Below, one piece after another: positions 1 to 5,577 of a stretch of 5,577 nt of DNA. This DNA is from Eggerthellaceae bacterium (GTDB taxonomy: Bacteria; Actinomycetota; Coriobacteriia; Coriobacteriales; Eggerthellaceae). The DNA lies in the NCBI GenBank assembly GCA_017459485.1, contig JAFUCW010000212.1, positions 1 through 5,577 on the forward strand, in the 5' to 3' direction. Under the pieces are notes generated by a model. The model did not search any database. It was not told the DNA's origin and was given only the letters and a program-made list of their open reading frames with translations. The position numbers and the translations under genes are program-made. The stretch's first letter is position 1. Each line of letters opens with the position of its first letter.

Positions 1-247
1 GCTCTCCGCCTCTCCCAGGTCCAGCCCTTCGCCGGCTGCCCGCATCCCGAACGGTCTCGGCACATCGCGCCCCCCGCATTCCCCGGGCACTCGCTGGCCG
101 ACGCGCTCCCCACCGCCCCCCCCAGGCGGGGCACAGCAGCATTTGCCCTGCATGCATGCGGGATTGGTCCCTGCCACTGCGCACAAGCAGATCGCAGCGG
201 CGCAAGCCCAACAGGCGGCCCAAAAACGTGGGGCCGGGCGCGTGTGG
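1..247. other. Very GC-rich stretch upstream of serA, no recognised gene
   Basis: No gene can be assigned here. By hand count, bases 1-240 are about 72% G+C (66 A/T). The + strand of 1-120 has 64 C against 28 G. There is no TA dinucleotide and no stop codon in any of the six frames up to base 247, so open frames here mean little. Translations in all frames give Pro/Arg/Ala/Gly-rich strings I do not recognise. The stretch could be the end of an upstream gene, the 5' part of a divergent minus-strand gene (an ATG at 157-155 opens 52 codons to the edge, with a weak AGGGA upstream), or plain spacer. It holds an 8-C run (116-123), a 10-bp palindrome (150-159) and a 6-bp stem (216-221 with 231-236). 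No tRNA or terminator with a T-tract was seen. Confidence 0.5.
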
Positions 248-253
248 TAGTAT
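248..253 (+). promoter_or_regulatory. Possible extended -10 element for serA
   Basis: TAGTAT preceded by TG one base upstream resembles an extended -10 box and matches the consensus hexamer at four of six positions. It lies 36 nt before the serA start, a plausible distance. No acceptable -35 hexamer is found about 17 nt upstream (225-230 reads AACGTG). An 8-bp palindrome, TGCGCGCA (254-261), follows directly and could be an operator, but it is short. This is a weak prediction. Confidence 0.25.
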
Positions 254-279
254 TGCGCGCATCACCTTTACAGAAGAAA

Positions 280-285
280 GAAGGA
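280..285 (+). promoter_or_regulatory. Ribosome binding site of serA
   Basis: GAAGGA sits 4 nt before the ATG at 290, inside an A/G-rich stretch. This supports the chosen start, which also places the family's conserved N-terminal beta strand (MPKILCLNNIS) at residue 1. Confidence 0.7.
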
Positions 286-289
286 CGAC

Positions 290-1456
290 ATGCCTAAGAT
301 TCTTTGCTTGAACAACATCTCTTCCTATGGTACCGACCAGCTGCCGGGGACCTACGAGCTGACCGACAACGTCGCCGAAGCCCAAGGCATACTGGTGCGC
401 AGCGCCGCCATGCACGACATGGAGTTCGGACCCGAACTGCTGGCAATCGGCCGCGCGGGCGCGGGCGTCAACAACATTCCGCTCGAGCGCTGCGCCGAAG
501 CGGGCATCGTGGTGTTCAACACTCCCGGCGCCAACGCCAATGCGGTGAAAGAGCTGGTCATAGCGGGTATGCTCCTTGCCAGTCGCGATATCGTGGGCGG
601 CATCCAGTGGTGCCGCGACAACGCGGACGACGAAGGAATCGCCAAGTCCGCCGAATCGGCGAAGAAGGCGTTCGCCGGCACCGAAATCTACGGCAAGAGC
701 CTAGGTGTGATCGGGCTGGGTGCCATCGGCGCCAAAGTGGCACGCGCCGCCATCGACCTGGGGATGGACGTCTACGGCTGCGACCCGTATGTGTCGGTCA
801 ACGCCGCATGGAACATCGACACGCGCGTCACGCACGTCAACGACCTGGACGACATCTTCGAAAACTGCGACTTCATCTCCATCCACGTGCCCGCGCTCGA
901 CTCCACCAAAGGCATGATCAACGCGGCCGCTATCTCCAAGATGCGCGACGGCGTTGTCTTCCTCAACTTCTCGCGTGACACGCTCGTGGACGAAGCTGCC
1001 ATGACAGAGGGCCTCGCAAGCGGCAAGGTTGGCATGTACGTAACCGACTTCGCCACGCCAGGCGTCATGAAGATGCAACATGCGCTCGTCCTTCCCCATC
1101 TGGGCGCCTCAACAGCCGAAGCAGAGGACAATTGTGCCTTGATGGCGGTCGAAGAGCTGGTCGACTACCTTGACAACGGCAACATCACTAACTCGGTGAA
1201 CTACCCTGCCGCCACGTTGGGAGCTCTGCGCCCAGACGAAGGTCGCATTGCCGTGCTCCACAGGAACATCCCCAACATGATGGGGCAAATTACCAACGTG
1301 CTCGGCAAAGCGGGAGCCAACATCGCCAACATGGTCAACGCATCGCGGGGCGACTTCGCCTACACGCTCATCGCGCTCGACGCACCCGCCGAACAGGCTG
1401 TCGTCGAAAGCATCGGCGCCGTCGAAGGAACCATTCGCGTACGGGTATTAAAGTGA
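290..1456 (+). CDS. serA: D-3-phosphoglycerate dehydrogenase (388 aa, ACT domain)
   Basis: Predicted to catalyse NAD-dependent oxidation of 3-phosphoglycerate to 3-phosphohydroxypyruvate, the first committed step of serine synthesis, in the cytoplasm. Visible signs, in order: the substrate-side loop RAGAGVNNIP (55-64); NTPGANANAVKE (77-88); the Rossmann dinucleotide motif GLGAIG (142-147), followed by the strand ending at D165, whose acidic residue suits NAD over NADP; catalytic-type Arg in NFSRDTLVDE (R229); and catalytic His in LPHLGAST (H270). A C-terminal ACT-like regulatory domain spans about 318-388 (RIAVLHRNIPNMMGQI...). The length suits the compact family without the intervening domain of the ~530-residue form. 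The usual active-site Glu between the Arg and His is not evident: the loop reads DFATPGVMKM (253-262). ACT domains often bind serine as feedback inhibitor; here that is inferred. A glyoxylate- or hydroxypyruvate-type reductase is less likely because of the ACT domain. The gene ends 97 nt before fhaA and is probably a separate unit. Confidence 0.93.
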   Translation: MPKILCLNNISSYGTDQLPGTYELTDNVAEAQGILVRSAAMHDMEFGPELLAIGRAGAGVNNIPLERCAEAGIVVFNTPGANANAVKELVIAGMLLASRDIVGGIQWCRDNADDEGIAKSAESAKKAFAGTEIYGKSLGVIGLGAIGAKVARAAIDLGMDVYGCDPYVSVNAAWNIDTRVTHVNDLDDIFENCDFISIHVPALDSTKGMINAAAISKMRDGVVFLNFSRDTLVDEAAMTEGLASGKVGMYVTDFATPGVMKMQHALVLPHLGASTAEAEDNCALMAVEELVDYLDNGNITNSVNYPAATLGALRPDEGRIAVLHRNIPNMMGQITNVLGKAGANIANMVNASRGDFAYTLIALDAPAEQAVVESIGAVEGTIRVRVLK

Positions 1457-1553
1457 CGTTTGAGTAAAAAAGCACCCCAGAGCGCCCATTTATGGCAAGA
1501 TATCCTTTCGGAAAAGACTCGCGCATCAAATACGCAGTGCAAAGGAGCCAGAA
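1457..1553 (+). other. Intergenic leader between serA and fhaA
   Basis: This 97-nt gap is much richer in A/T than the flanking genes, as expected of a promoter region for the following operon. It includes a run of six A (1466-1471) and TATCCT (1501-1506), which could be a -10 box but has no matching -35 at normal spacing. I see no hairpin followed by a T-run, so there is no evident intrinsic terminator for serA and read-through into fhaA cannot be excluded. Confidence 0.4.
1541..1547 (+). promoter_or_regulatory. Ribosome binding site of fhaA (decides the GTG start)
   Basis: AAAGGAG, a strong SD match, lies 6 nt before GTG at 1554. It fixes the non-ATG start, after which the protein begins MGIFSRFERSME, the typical opening of DUF3662/FhaA proteins. 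Confidence 0.8.
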
Positions 1554-2810
1554 GTGGGTATTTTCTCCAGATTTGAACGTAGCATGGAAAACGGGCTCGA
1601 AGGCGCTGCCGACAAAATGTTCGATGCGCCTATCTCTCCTGTCCAGATAGCGAAAAAAGCCGAACGCGCCATGCGCCGCGAAAAGATGGTCGGAGCGGGC
1701 AAGCAGTACGCGCCCACACTCTACACGGTGCTCGTCAACCCCGACGACGACGCGCGCCTGTTCGGCTACTACCCCACCCTTGCAGGGGAAACAGAAACCT
1801 TCCTGGCGGCACAAGCAGAGCAGGAGGGCCTGACCATGGACGGGCAGCCGCTCGTGCGATTCATAGTCGACGAAAGCCTGCGCCGCGGCAAATTCGACAT
1901 TGTCGCCGAACTGGTGTCCGCCCCCATCGTCGCACAGTTGCGCAACGAGGAAATGCAACGCTACGGCCTTGCAGCTCCCGCACCCCAGCAGGCTGCGCCG
2001 AAACCCGCTGCCCTACGCAAGGCAACCTCGCGTCCTTCTGCGCAGGCCGCCAAGCCAGCCGTCAAGACACCGCAAGACGATCAGGACGCCTACGTCGCGC
2101 ACGGCGCTTTCGCCCCCACCCCTCAGCCTGCACAGCCGGAAGCGGAAAGCGGCGGCCAAGACCAGGAAGATGCCGGATGGCAGGATTGGCGCAAGCAACC
2201 CCTTCCCTATGTCCCCGAAGAGGAAATCGACCGCTCCATAGACTACGGCGAGTACACGTTCAACAGCCAAGACTTCGAAGACTACGAGCAGCATGGCCCT
2301 GCCGTGCAGCCCGTTTCCACCCCTGCGCCGGCACCTAGCCAGCCTTGGGACGAAGAAGAAGACGACGCATCTGCCGCCGACGCGGACCTTTCCGGCTTGG
2401 ACGTGGAAGCCTACAATCCCTACCTGCACGACTCGCGCGACCTGGTCGAGAACCAGAATGCCCCTGCGGTTCAGCCTTCCAACACAGTAACGTTTGCCGG
2501 CGAAGCGAAGCCGAACAGGAGCATGGTCAAAGCGCGTCTTGTGGACAAGACGTCAAACCGTTCCTACGACCTAGCTGCCCCAAGGCTTGTGCTCGGCCGC
2601 AGCAGTCAAAGCGACGTCATCATCGACGACGTCAATGCCAGCCGCAGCCACGCAGAGCTTCGCCAGGAGTCTCCTGGAGTCTGGATCCTTACCGACCTTG
2701 GGTCGACCAACGGCACGCAAGTCAACGGAGAAGCGGTGGCCTCCTGCGAACTTGAACTGGGCGACCATATTGTCATAGGAACGTCCGAACTGGTGTTTCT
2801 GCTAGATTAG
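1554..2810 (+). CDS. fhaA: FhaA: DUF3662 and FHA domain protein
   Basis: A 418-residue cytoplasmic phosphopeptide-binding adaptor. Residues 1 to about 130 form the DUF3662 domain (GIFSRFERSMENGLEG start; APISPVQIAKKAERAM at 25-40; FDIVAE near 115). A low-complexity linker of roughly 185 residues (about 142-326) is rich in Pro, Ala, Gln, Asp and Glu, with two acidic aromatic patches (219-249 and 266-297). The C-terminal FHA domain (about 327-418) keeps the phosphothreonine-reading residues: GR (348-349), SRSH (363-366) and GSTNGT (383-388, N386). In Mycobacterium the homologue binds phosphorylated partners of peptidoglycan precursor export (the MurJ/MviN pseudokinase domain and CwlM); that role is known from the family and inferred here. 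It is the first gene of the signalling operon, with a GTG start and a strong SD. Its stop overlaps the ribosome binding site of fhaB. No catalytic motif is present. Confidence 0.93.
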   Translation: MGIFSRFERSMENGLEGAADKMFDAPISPVQIAKKAERAMRREKMVGAGKQYAPTLYTVLVNPDDDARLFGYYPTLAGETETFLAAQAEQEGLTMDGQPLVRFIVDESLRRGKFDIVAELVSAPIVAQLRNEEMQRYGLAAPAPQQAAPKPAALRKATSRPSAQAAKPAVKTPQDDQDAYVAHGAFAPTPQPAQPEAESGGQDQEDAGWQDWRKQPLPYVPEEEIDRSIDYGEYTFNSQDFEDYEQHGPAVQPVSTPAPAPSQPWDEEEDDASAADADLSGLDVEAYNPYLHDSRDLVENQNAPAVQPSNTVTFAGEAKPNRSMVKARLVDKTSNRSYDLAAPRLVLGRSSQSDVIIDDVNASRSHAELRQESPGVWILTDLGSTNGTQVNGEAVASCELELGDHIVIGTSELVFLLD

Positions 2811-2813
2811 GGG
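2809..2813 (+). promoter_or_regulatory. Ribosome binding site of fhaB, overlapping the fhaA stop
   Basis: AGGGG begins inside the TAG stop of fhaA and lies 7 nt before the TTG at 2821. It supports the rare TTG start and suggests translation coupled to fhaA. Confidence 0.55.
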
Positions 2814-2820
2814 CACGCGC

Positions 2821-3234
2821 TTGATCGATATAGCCCTGCTCATAGGAAGGCTGCTCTTCGTCGCATTGCTCTACCTGTTCCTGTTCGCCATCATGCGCAC
2901 AGGCATCGGCTTGGTGCGCGGGCAGCGGGCCAAAGACAAAAGCTGGACCATTGCCGTGGAGCGCGGTCCCAAGGAACTGCGCGGCGTCCAGATTGCCGTG
3001 CACGGACCCGTTATCGTCGGCAGAAACCCCGGTGCCGACATCGTCATCGGCGCAAGCTATGTTTCCGGGCGCCATGCGCGCTTCACTTTGATGGGCCAGA
3101 GCCTGTTCGTCGAAGACCTTGGCTCGACCAACGGCACCACCGTAAACGACCAACCCGTGTTCGCGCCGACGGCCTTGCACGACAAAGACGTGGTGACCAT
3201 CGGCGACGTTGCGATTCGAGTGAGGTTCGCCTAG
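2821..3234 (+). CDS. fhaB: FhaB/FipA-like membrane-anchored FHA protein
   Basis: A 137-residue protein with one N-terminal membrane helix (about residues 4-25, IALLIGRLLFVALLYLF...) followed by a basic stretch (R26, R33, R36, K38, K40). By the positive-inside rule this puts the rest in the cytoplasm. The FHA domain (about 43-137) keeps the phosphothreonine-binding signature: GR (67-68), SGRH (82-85) and GSTNGT (101-106, N104). In Mycobacterium the equivalent protein, FipA, links kinase signalling to the division proteins FtsZ and FtsQ; that is family knowledge, not shown here. The TTG start is chosen because it follows a well-spaced SD and keeps the whole membrane anchor; a later start would remove it. 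The gap to fhaA is 10 nt and to pstP 1 nt, so it is co-transcribed. It is about the usual short length for the family, with no missing key residue. Confidence 0.92.
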   Translation: MIDIALLIGRLLFVALLYLFLFAIMRTGIGLVRGQRAKDKSWTIAVERGPKELRGVQIAVHGPVIVGRNPGADIVIGASYVSGRHARFTLMGQSLFVEDLGSTNGTTVNDQPVFAPTALHDKDVVTIGDVAIRVRFA

Positions 3235-3235
3235 C

Positions 3236-4324
3236 ATGCCCGGCCGTCCACGCGCAACACCTCGCAAGGCGAAAACCCTTTTCGGCAGCCGCACCGACAT
3301 CGGTTGCATCCGCGAGCACAACGAAGACAGCCTAATCGTGTCTCCACCGCTCTACGCGGTCGCCGACGGCATGGGCGGACACGCGGCAGGAGAAGTCGCA
3401 AGCGAGATTGCCGTGCGCACGATGGCCGAGCGCGCGCCCGACACCGCCGACACCGCCGCGCTTGCCGAAGCCGTTGTCGAAGCGAATCGCGCCGTCATCG
3501 AAGCCGCCCACAAAAAGGGGCGGGCAGGAATGGGGACCACCCTGACTGCCGCCGTCCTCGAAGGCAAACGCCTGGCCATAGCGCAGGTTGGCGACAGCCG
3601 CGCCTACCTGGTTCACCAGGGCAAAATGCAGCAGATAACGCGTGACCATTCGCTTATGGCAGACATGATAGAAGCAGGCGAGATAACCGAAGAAGAAGCC
3701 CGCGTCCACCCGAAGCGTTCCGTGATCACGCGTGCATTGGGCACCGACGTCAACCTACAGCCGGACCTCTATGAACTCAACGTCGCCGAAGGAGACCGCC
3801 TTCTGCTTTGCTCAGACGGGCTGTCGAACATGATCGACAACGACCACATTGAAAACATCCTGGTGCGCACGGCCGACCCGCAGCGCGCGGCAAGCATCCT
3901 GGTCAACGATGCCATTGCCGAAGGCGGCCACGACAACATCACCGTCGTCGTCCTCGACGTCATAGACAAATCCGAGCTCGATCCGGACGGCGGCGCCCGC
4001 ACCAAGCATCTAGGCGCCATCGTCATCGGAGTCGTGCTTGCGGCGCTGATCGCAGTGGCCGCGTTGGGCGGCTACGCGTTTTCCCAGCAAGGCGCCTATC
4101 TCGCCCAGCTCGACGGCAAGGTCGCCGTCTACCGGGGCACCCCGGGATCGTTTTTGGGGATCGACCTTTCGCACCTTGACCACGTAAGCGACGTGAACGT
4201 CTCCGACCTCCAGCCAGGAGTTGCCAAGCGCCTCGAAGAAGGCACCGTTCAGGCGGAAAGCATCGACGCCGCAAACGAACTGGTAGAGCAGTACCGCTCC
4301 GACATCAAGGCAGACGTCAAGTGA
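3236..4324 (+). CDS. pstP: PP2C-family Ser/Thr phosphatase PstP, membrane-anchored
   Basis: A 362-residue metal-dependent protein phosphatase that would dephosphorylate Ser/Thr kinases such as PknA/PknB and their substrates. The cytoplasmic catalytic domain (about 15-245) shows all main PP2C motifs: RTDIGCIREHNEDS (19-32), ADGMGGHAAGE (43-53, metal ligand D44), GMGTTL (98-103), VGDSRAYL (118-125), RDHS (136-139), LCSDGLSNM (191-199, D194) and GGHDNITVVV (230-239, D233). A juxtamembrane basic segment (RTKH, 255-258) leads to one membrane helix at about 259-282. A tail of about 80 residues (283-362) then lies outside the cell, with the motif VAVYRG...LGIDLSHL near its start. The tail is much shorter than that of the mycobacterial protein. 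The ATG follows the fhaB stop by one base, with a weak GTGAGG (3220-3225) 10 nt upstream, so coupling is likely. The last four bases overlap the next gene. The enzyme appears complete and active. Confidence 0.95.
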   Translation: MPGRPRATPRKAKTLFGSRTDIGCIREHNEDSLIVSPPLYAVADGMGGHAAGEVASEIAVRTMAERAPDTADTAALAEAVVEANRAVIEAAHKKGRAGMGTTLTAAVLEGKRLAIAQVGDSRAYLVHQGKMQQITRDHSLMADMIEAGEITEEEARVHPKRSVITRALGTDVNLQPDLYELNVAEGDRLLLCSDGLSNMIDNDHIENILVRTADPQRAASILVNDAIAEGGHDNITVVVLDVIDKSELDPDGGARTKHLGAIVIGVVLAALIAVAALGGYAFSQQGAYLAQLDGKVAVYRGTPGSFLGIDLSHLDHVSDVNVSDLQPGVAKRLEEGTVQAESIDAANELVEQYRSDIKADVK

Positions 4325-5577
4325 CCCGTCGCAACACAGAGCTCCTTCTGCTCTTGCTGGCTGCGCCCATTGTCGTGCTGCTCTACGCGATGATCGTCGT
4401 CAACCAGGGGCTTTCGATCAGCGTGAACACGCTCGGCGTGCCGTTGGGCATCTTCGGCGCCTTCGCGCTTGCCCACTTCGCCGTGCGCACCTGGGCCCCT
4501 GGCGCCGACCCCGCCATCCTGCCCATCAGCTTCGCCCTTGCCGGCATAGGCATCGCCTTCGTCACGCGCCTGGCACCCGACCTTGCCGTTCGCCAGGTCG
4601 CATGGCTCTACGCAGGCGTTGCCGCCATGGTGGCCGTGCTCATACTCGTGCGTTCCATAGACCGCGTCGCGAACTACAAGTACACCCTGATGGTGGCCGG
4701 CTTTCTGCTCCTGCTCTCGCCCATGATCCCCGGCATTGGCCAGGAGATCTACGGCAGCCGCATCTGGCTCGACATTGCTGGCTTCAGCTTCCAGCCAGGC
4801 GAGGTTGCGAAGGTCCTTATCGTGCTGTTCTTGGCAAGCTACCTGGCCGCCAACCGGGAAATGCTGTCGGTGTTCACGCTCAAAGTAGGGCCGTTTCGCC
4901 TGCCGGACCTGCGCACGCTGCTTCCGTTGCTTCTTATGTGGGGGCTTTCGCTGCTCATCGTCATTTTCGAAAAAGACCTTGGCAGCGCCCTTGTGGTGTT
5001 CTTCGTCTTCATCGCCATGCTCTACATCGCAAGTGGAAAGAGGTTCTACCCGATAGTCGCCCTTGTCCTTGCCGCAGCAGGGGCCTTCGCCATGTGGGGA
5101 ATCTTCTCTCACGTGCAAGTCCGTGTCGCCACCTGGCTCGACCCGTTCGCCGACGCGGCCAACGCGGGCTACCAGCTTACCCAGGCAATCTACTCCATGG
5201 CCGACGGCGGCATATTCGGCGTAGGCATAGGCAAGGGCATGGCAGACTTGATCCCCATTGTGGAAAGCGACTTCATCTTCGCCGCCATTGCCGAAGAGAC
5301 AGGGCTGCTCGGTGCCGCCGGAGTCCTGCTGCTCTACCTAAGCTTCGCCATCCGGGGCATGGCGACCGCCGCACGCGCCAAAAGCGACGTCAGCTCGTTT
5401 ATCGCAGCGGGCCTGACCACGACCATCGTCCTCCAGGCGTTCATCATCACCGGCGGCGTGACCAGGCTCATACCGCTTACCGGACTGACCTTGCCTTTCA
5501 TCAGCCAGGGCGGTTCTTCGCTGCTGGCAAGCTTCATTGCCGTGGGGCTGCTGCTCAAATGCGGCAACGAAGGCACC
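4321..5577 (+). CDS. rodA: SEDS peptidoglycan glycosyltransferase, RodA/FtsW type (3' end beyond window)
   Basis: An integral membrane polymerase of the SEDS family, which joins lipid II units into glycan strands together with a class B penicillin-binding protein. The reading frame runs open for 419 codons to the window edge, so the C-terminus is missing. It starts with GTG overlapping the pstP stop (GTGA), with AAGG (4307-4310) upstream; the next ATG (residue 24) would cut the first helix. About 12 hydrophobic helices are visible, two more at the N-terminus than the classic 10-helix SEDS fold, as in actinobacterial RodA. Signature segments: GSRIWLDIAGFSFQPGEVAK (ending at K164), FEKDLGSAL (about 216-224), VESDFIFAAIAEE with the essential Asp (D317), and LPFISQGGSSLL (391-402). 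Position after pstP and the FQPGE form favour the RodA of the pknB cluster over the divisome FtsW, but the two cannot be fully separated by sequence reading. A pbpA partner is expected next. Confidence 0.92.
   Translation, partial: MTRRNTELLLLLLAAPIVVLLYAMIVVNQGLSISVNTLGVPLGIFGAFALAHFAVRTWAPGADPAILPISFALAGIGIAFVTRLAPDLAVRQVAWLYAGVAAMVAVLILVRSIDRVANYKYTLMVAGFLLLLSPMIPGIGQEIYGSRIWLDIAGFSFQPGEVAKVLIVLFLASYLAANREMLSVFTLKVGPFRLPDLRTLLPLLLMWGLSLLIVIFEKDLGSALVVFFVFIAMLYIASGKRFYPIVALVLAAAGAFAMWGIFSHVQVRVATWLDPFADAANAGYQLTQAIYSMADGGIFGVGIGKGMADLIPIVESDFIFAAIAEETGLLGAAGVLLLYLSFAIRGMATAARAKSDVSSFIAAGLTTTIVLQAFIITGGVTRLIPLTGLTLPFISQGGSSLLASFIAVGLLLKCGNEGT

Noticed and set aside
1..157. Possible divergent gene start on the minus strand (ATG at 157-155)
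   Set aside because: 52 open codons to the edge and a weak AGGGA upstream, but all frames are open here because TA is absent, and the peptide is not recognised. Kept only as a possibility in the region note.
1..289. tRNA, riboswitch or other structured RNA upstream of serA
   Set aside because: No T-loop/acceptor pairing, no T-box or other known riboswitch core, and no hairpin followed by a T-run was found by eye.
304..978. Plus-strand 224-codon frame overlapping serA
   Set aside because: Arg/His-rich translation without domain likeness, out of frame with the well-supported dehydrogenase.
1368..1958. Minus-strand 196-codon frame across the serA-fhaA junction
   Set aside because: It runs antisense to the DUF3662 domain and the serA end, has no recognisable motif, and would put a gene over both real coding regions.
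2773..3321. Minus-strand 182-codon frame opposite fhaB and the pstP start
   Set aside because: Antisense to a clear FHA domain; no family resemblance and no supporting ribosome site noted.
4249..5118. Long minus-strand open frame (about 289 codons) opposite the SEDS gene
   Set aside because: It encodes a His/Glu/Gln/Asp-rich, non-hydrophobic string with no recognisable domain, while the + strand of the same bases encodes a clear SEDS membrane protein. It is an antisense shadow of high-GC codon use.
1..5577. CRISPR array, insertion sequence, prophage or defence system
   Set aside because: No regularly spaced repeats, terminal inverted repeats, transposase, integrase or effector domain is visible; every gene from 290 on belongs to known housekeeping families.

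Overview
The window is about 5.6 kb of high-GC bacterial DNA with five co-directional genes on the + strand. Gene order, GTG/TTG starts and tight spacing match the Ser/Thr phosphorylation and cell-wall growth cluster of Actinomycetota (known in mycobacteria as fhaA-fhaB-pstP-rodA-pbpA-pknA-pknB). The 12-helix form of the SEDS protein and the short extracellular tail of the phosphatase would suit a Coriobacteriia-like (Eggerthellaceae-type) genome. That placement is an inference from layout and composition only.

Layout: 1-289 is a very GC-rich, C-rich stretch with no recognised gene, ending in a Shine-Dalgarno (SD) site for the first gene. 290-1456 is a complete 388-residue phosphoglycerate dehydrogenase (serA, serine biosynthesis) with a C-terminal ACT-like domain. 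A 97-nt gap follows, much richer in A/T than its flanks. At 1554 the signalling cluster begins: fhaA (DUF3662 + FHA), fhaB (one membrane helix + FHA), pstP (PP2C phosphatase with one membrane helix and an outside tail), and a SEDS-family peptidoglycan glycosyltransferase (rodA type) that starts at 4321 and is cut by the window end. Spacing is 10 nt, 1 nt and a 4-nt overlap, so these four are almost certainly one operon.

How they work together: the partner kinases (PknA/PknB) and the transpeptidase PbpA are expected just beyond the right edge. PstP would remove phosphates from the kinases and their substrates. FhaA and FhaB would read phosphothreonine marks through their FHA domains and recruit partners. 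The SEDS enzyme polymerises glycan strands from lipid II. The upstream serA is separated by a gap and looks like an independent metabolic gene.

I see no mobile element, CRISPR array, RNA gene, toxin/antitoxin or defence gene. I found no evidence for a novel system; the most useful points are the edge-truncated SEDS gene, an unusual active-site loop in SerA, the odd composition of the first 247 bases, and the linker and tail regions of FhaA and PstP.
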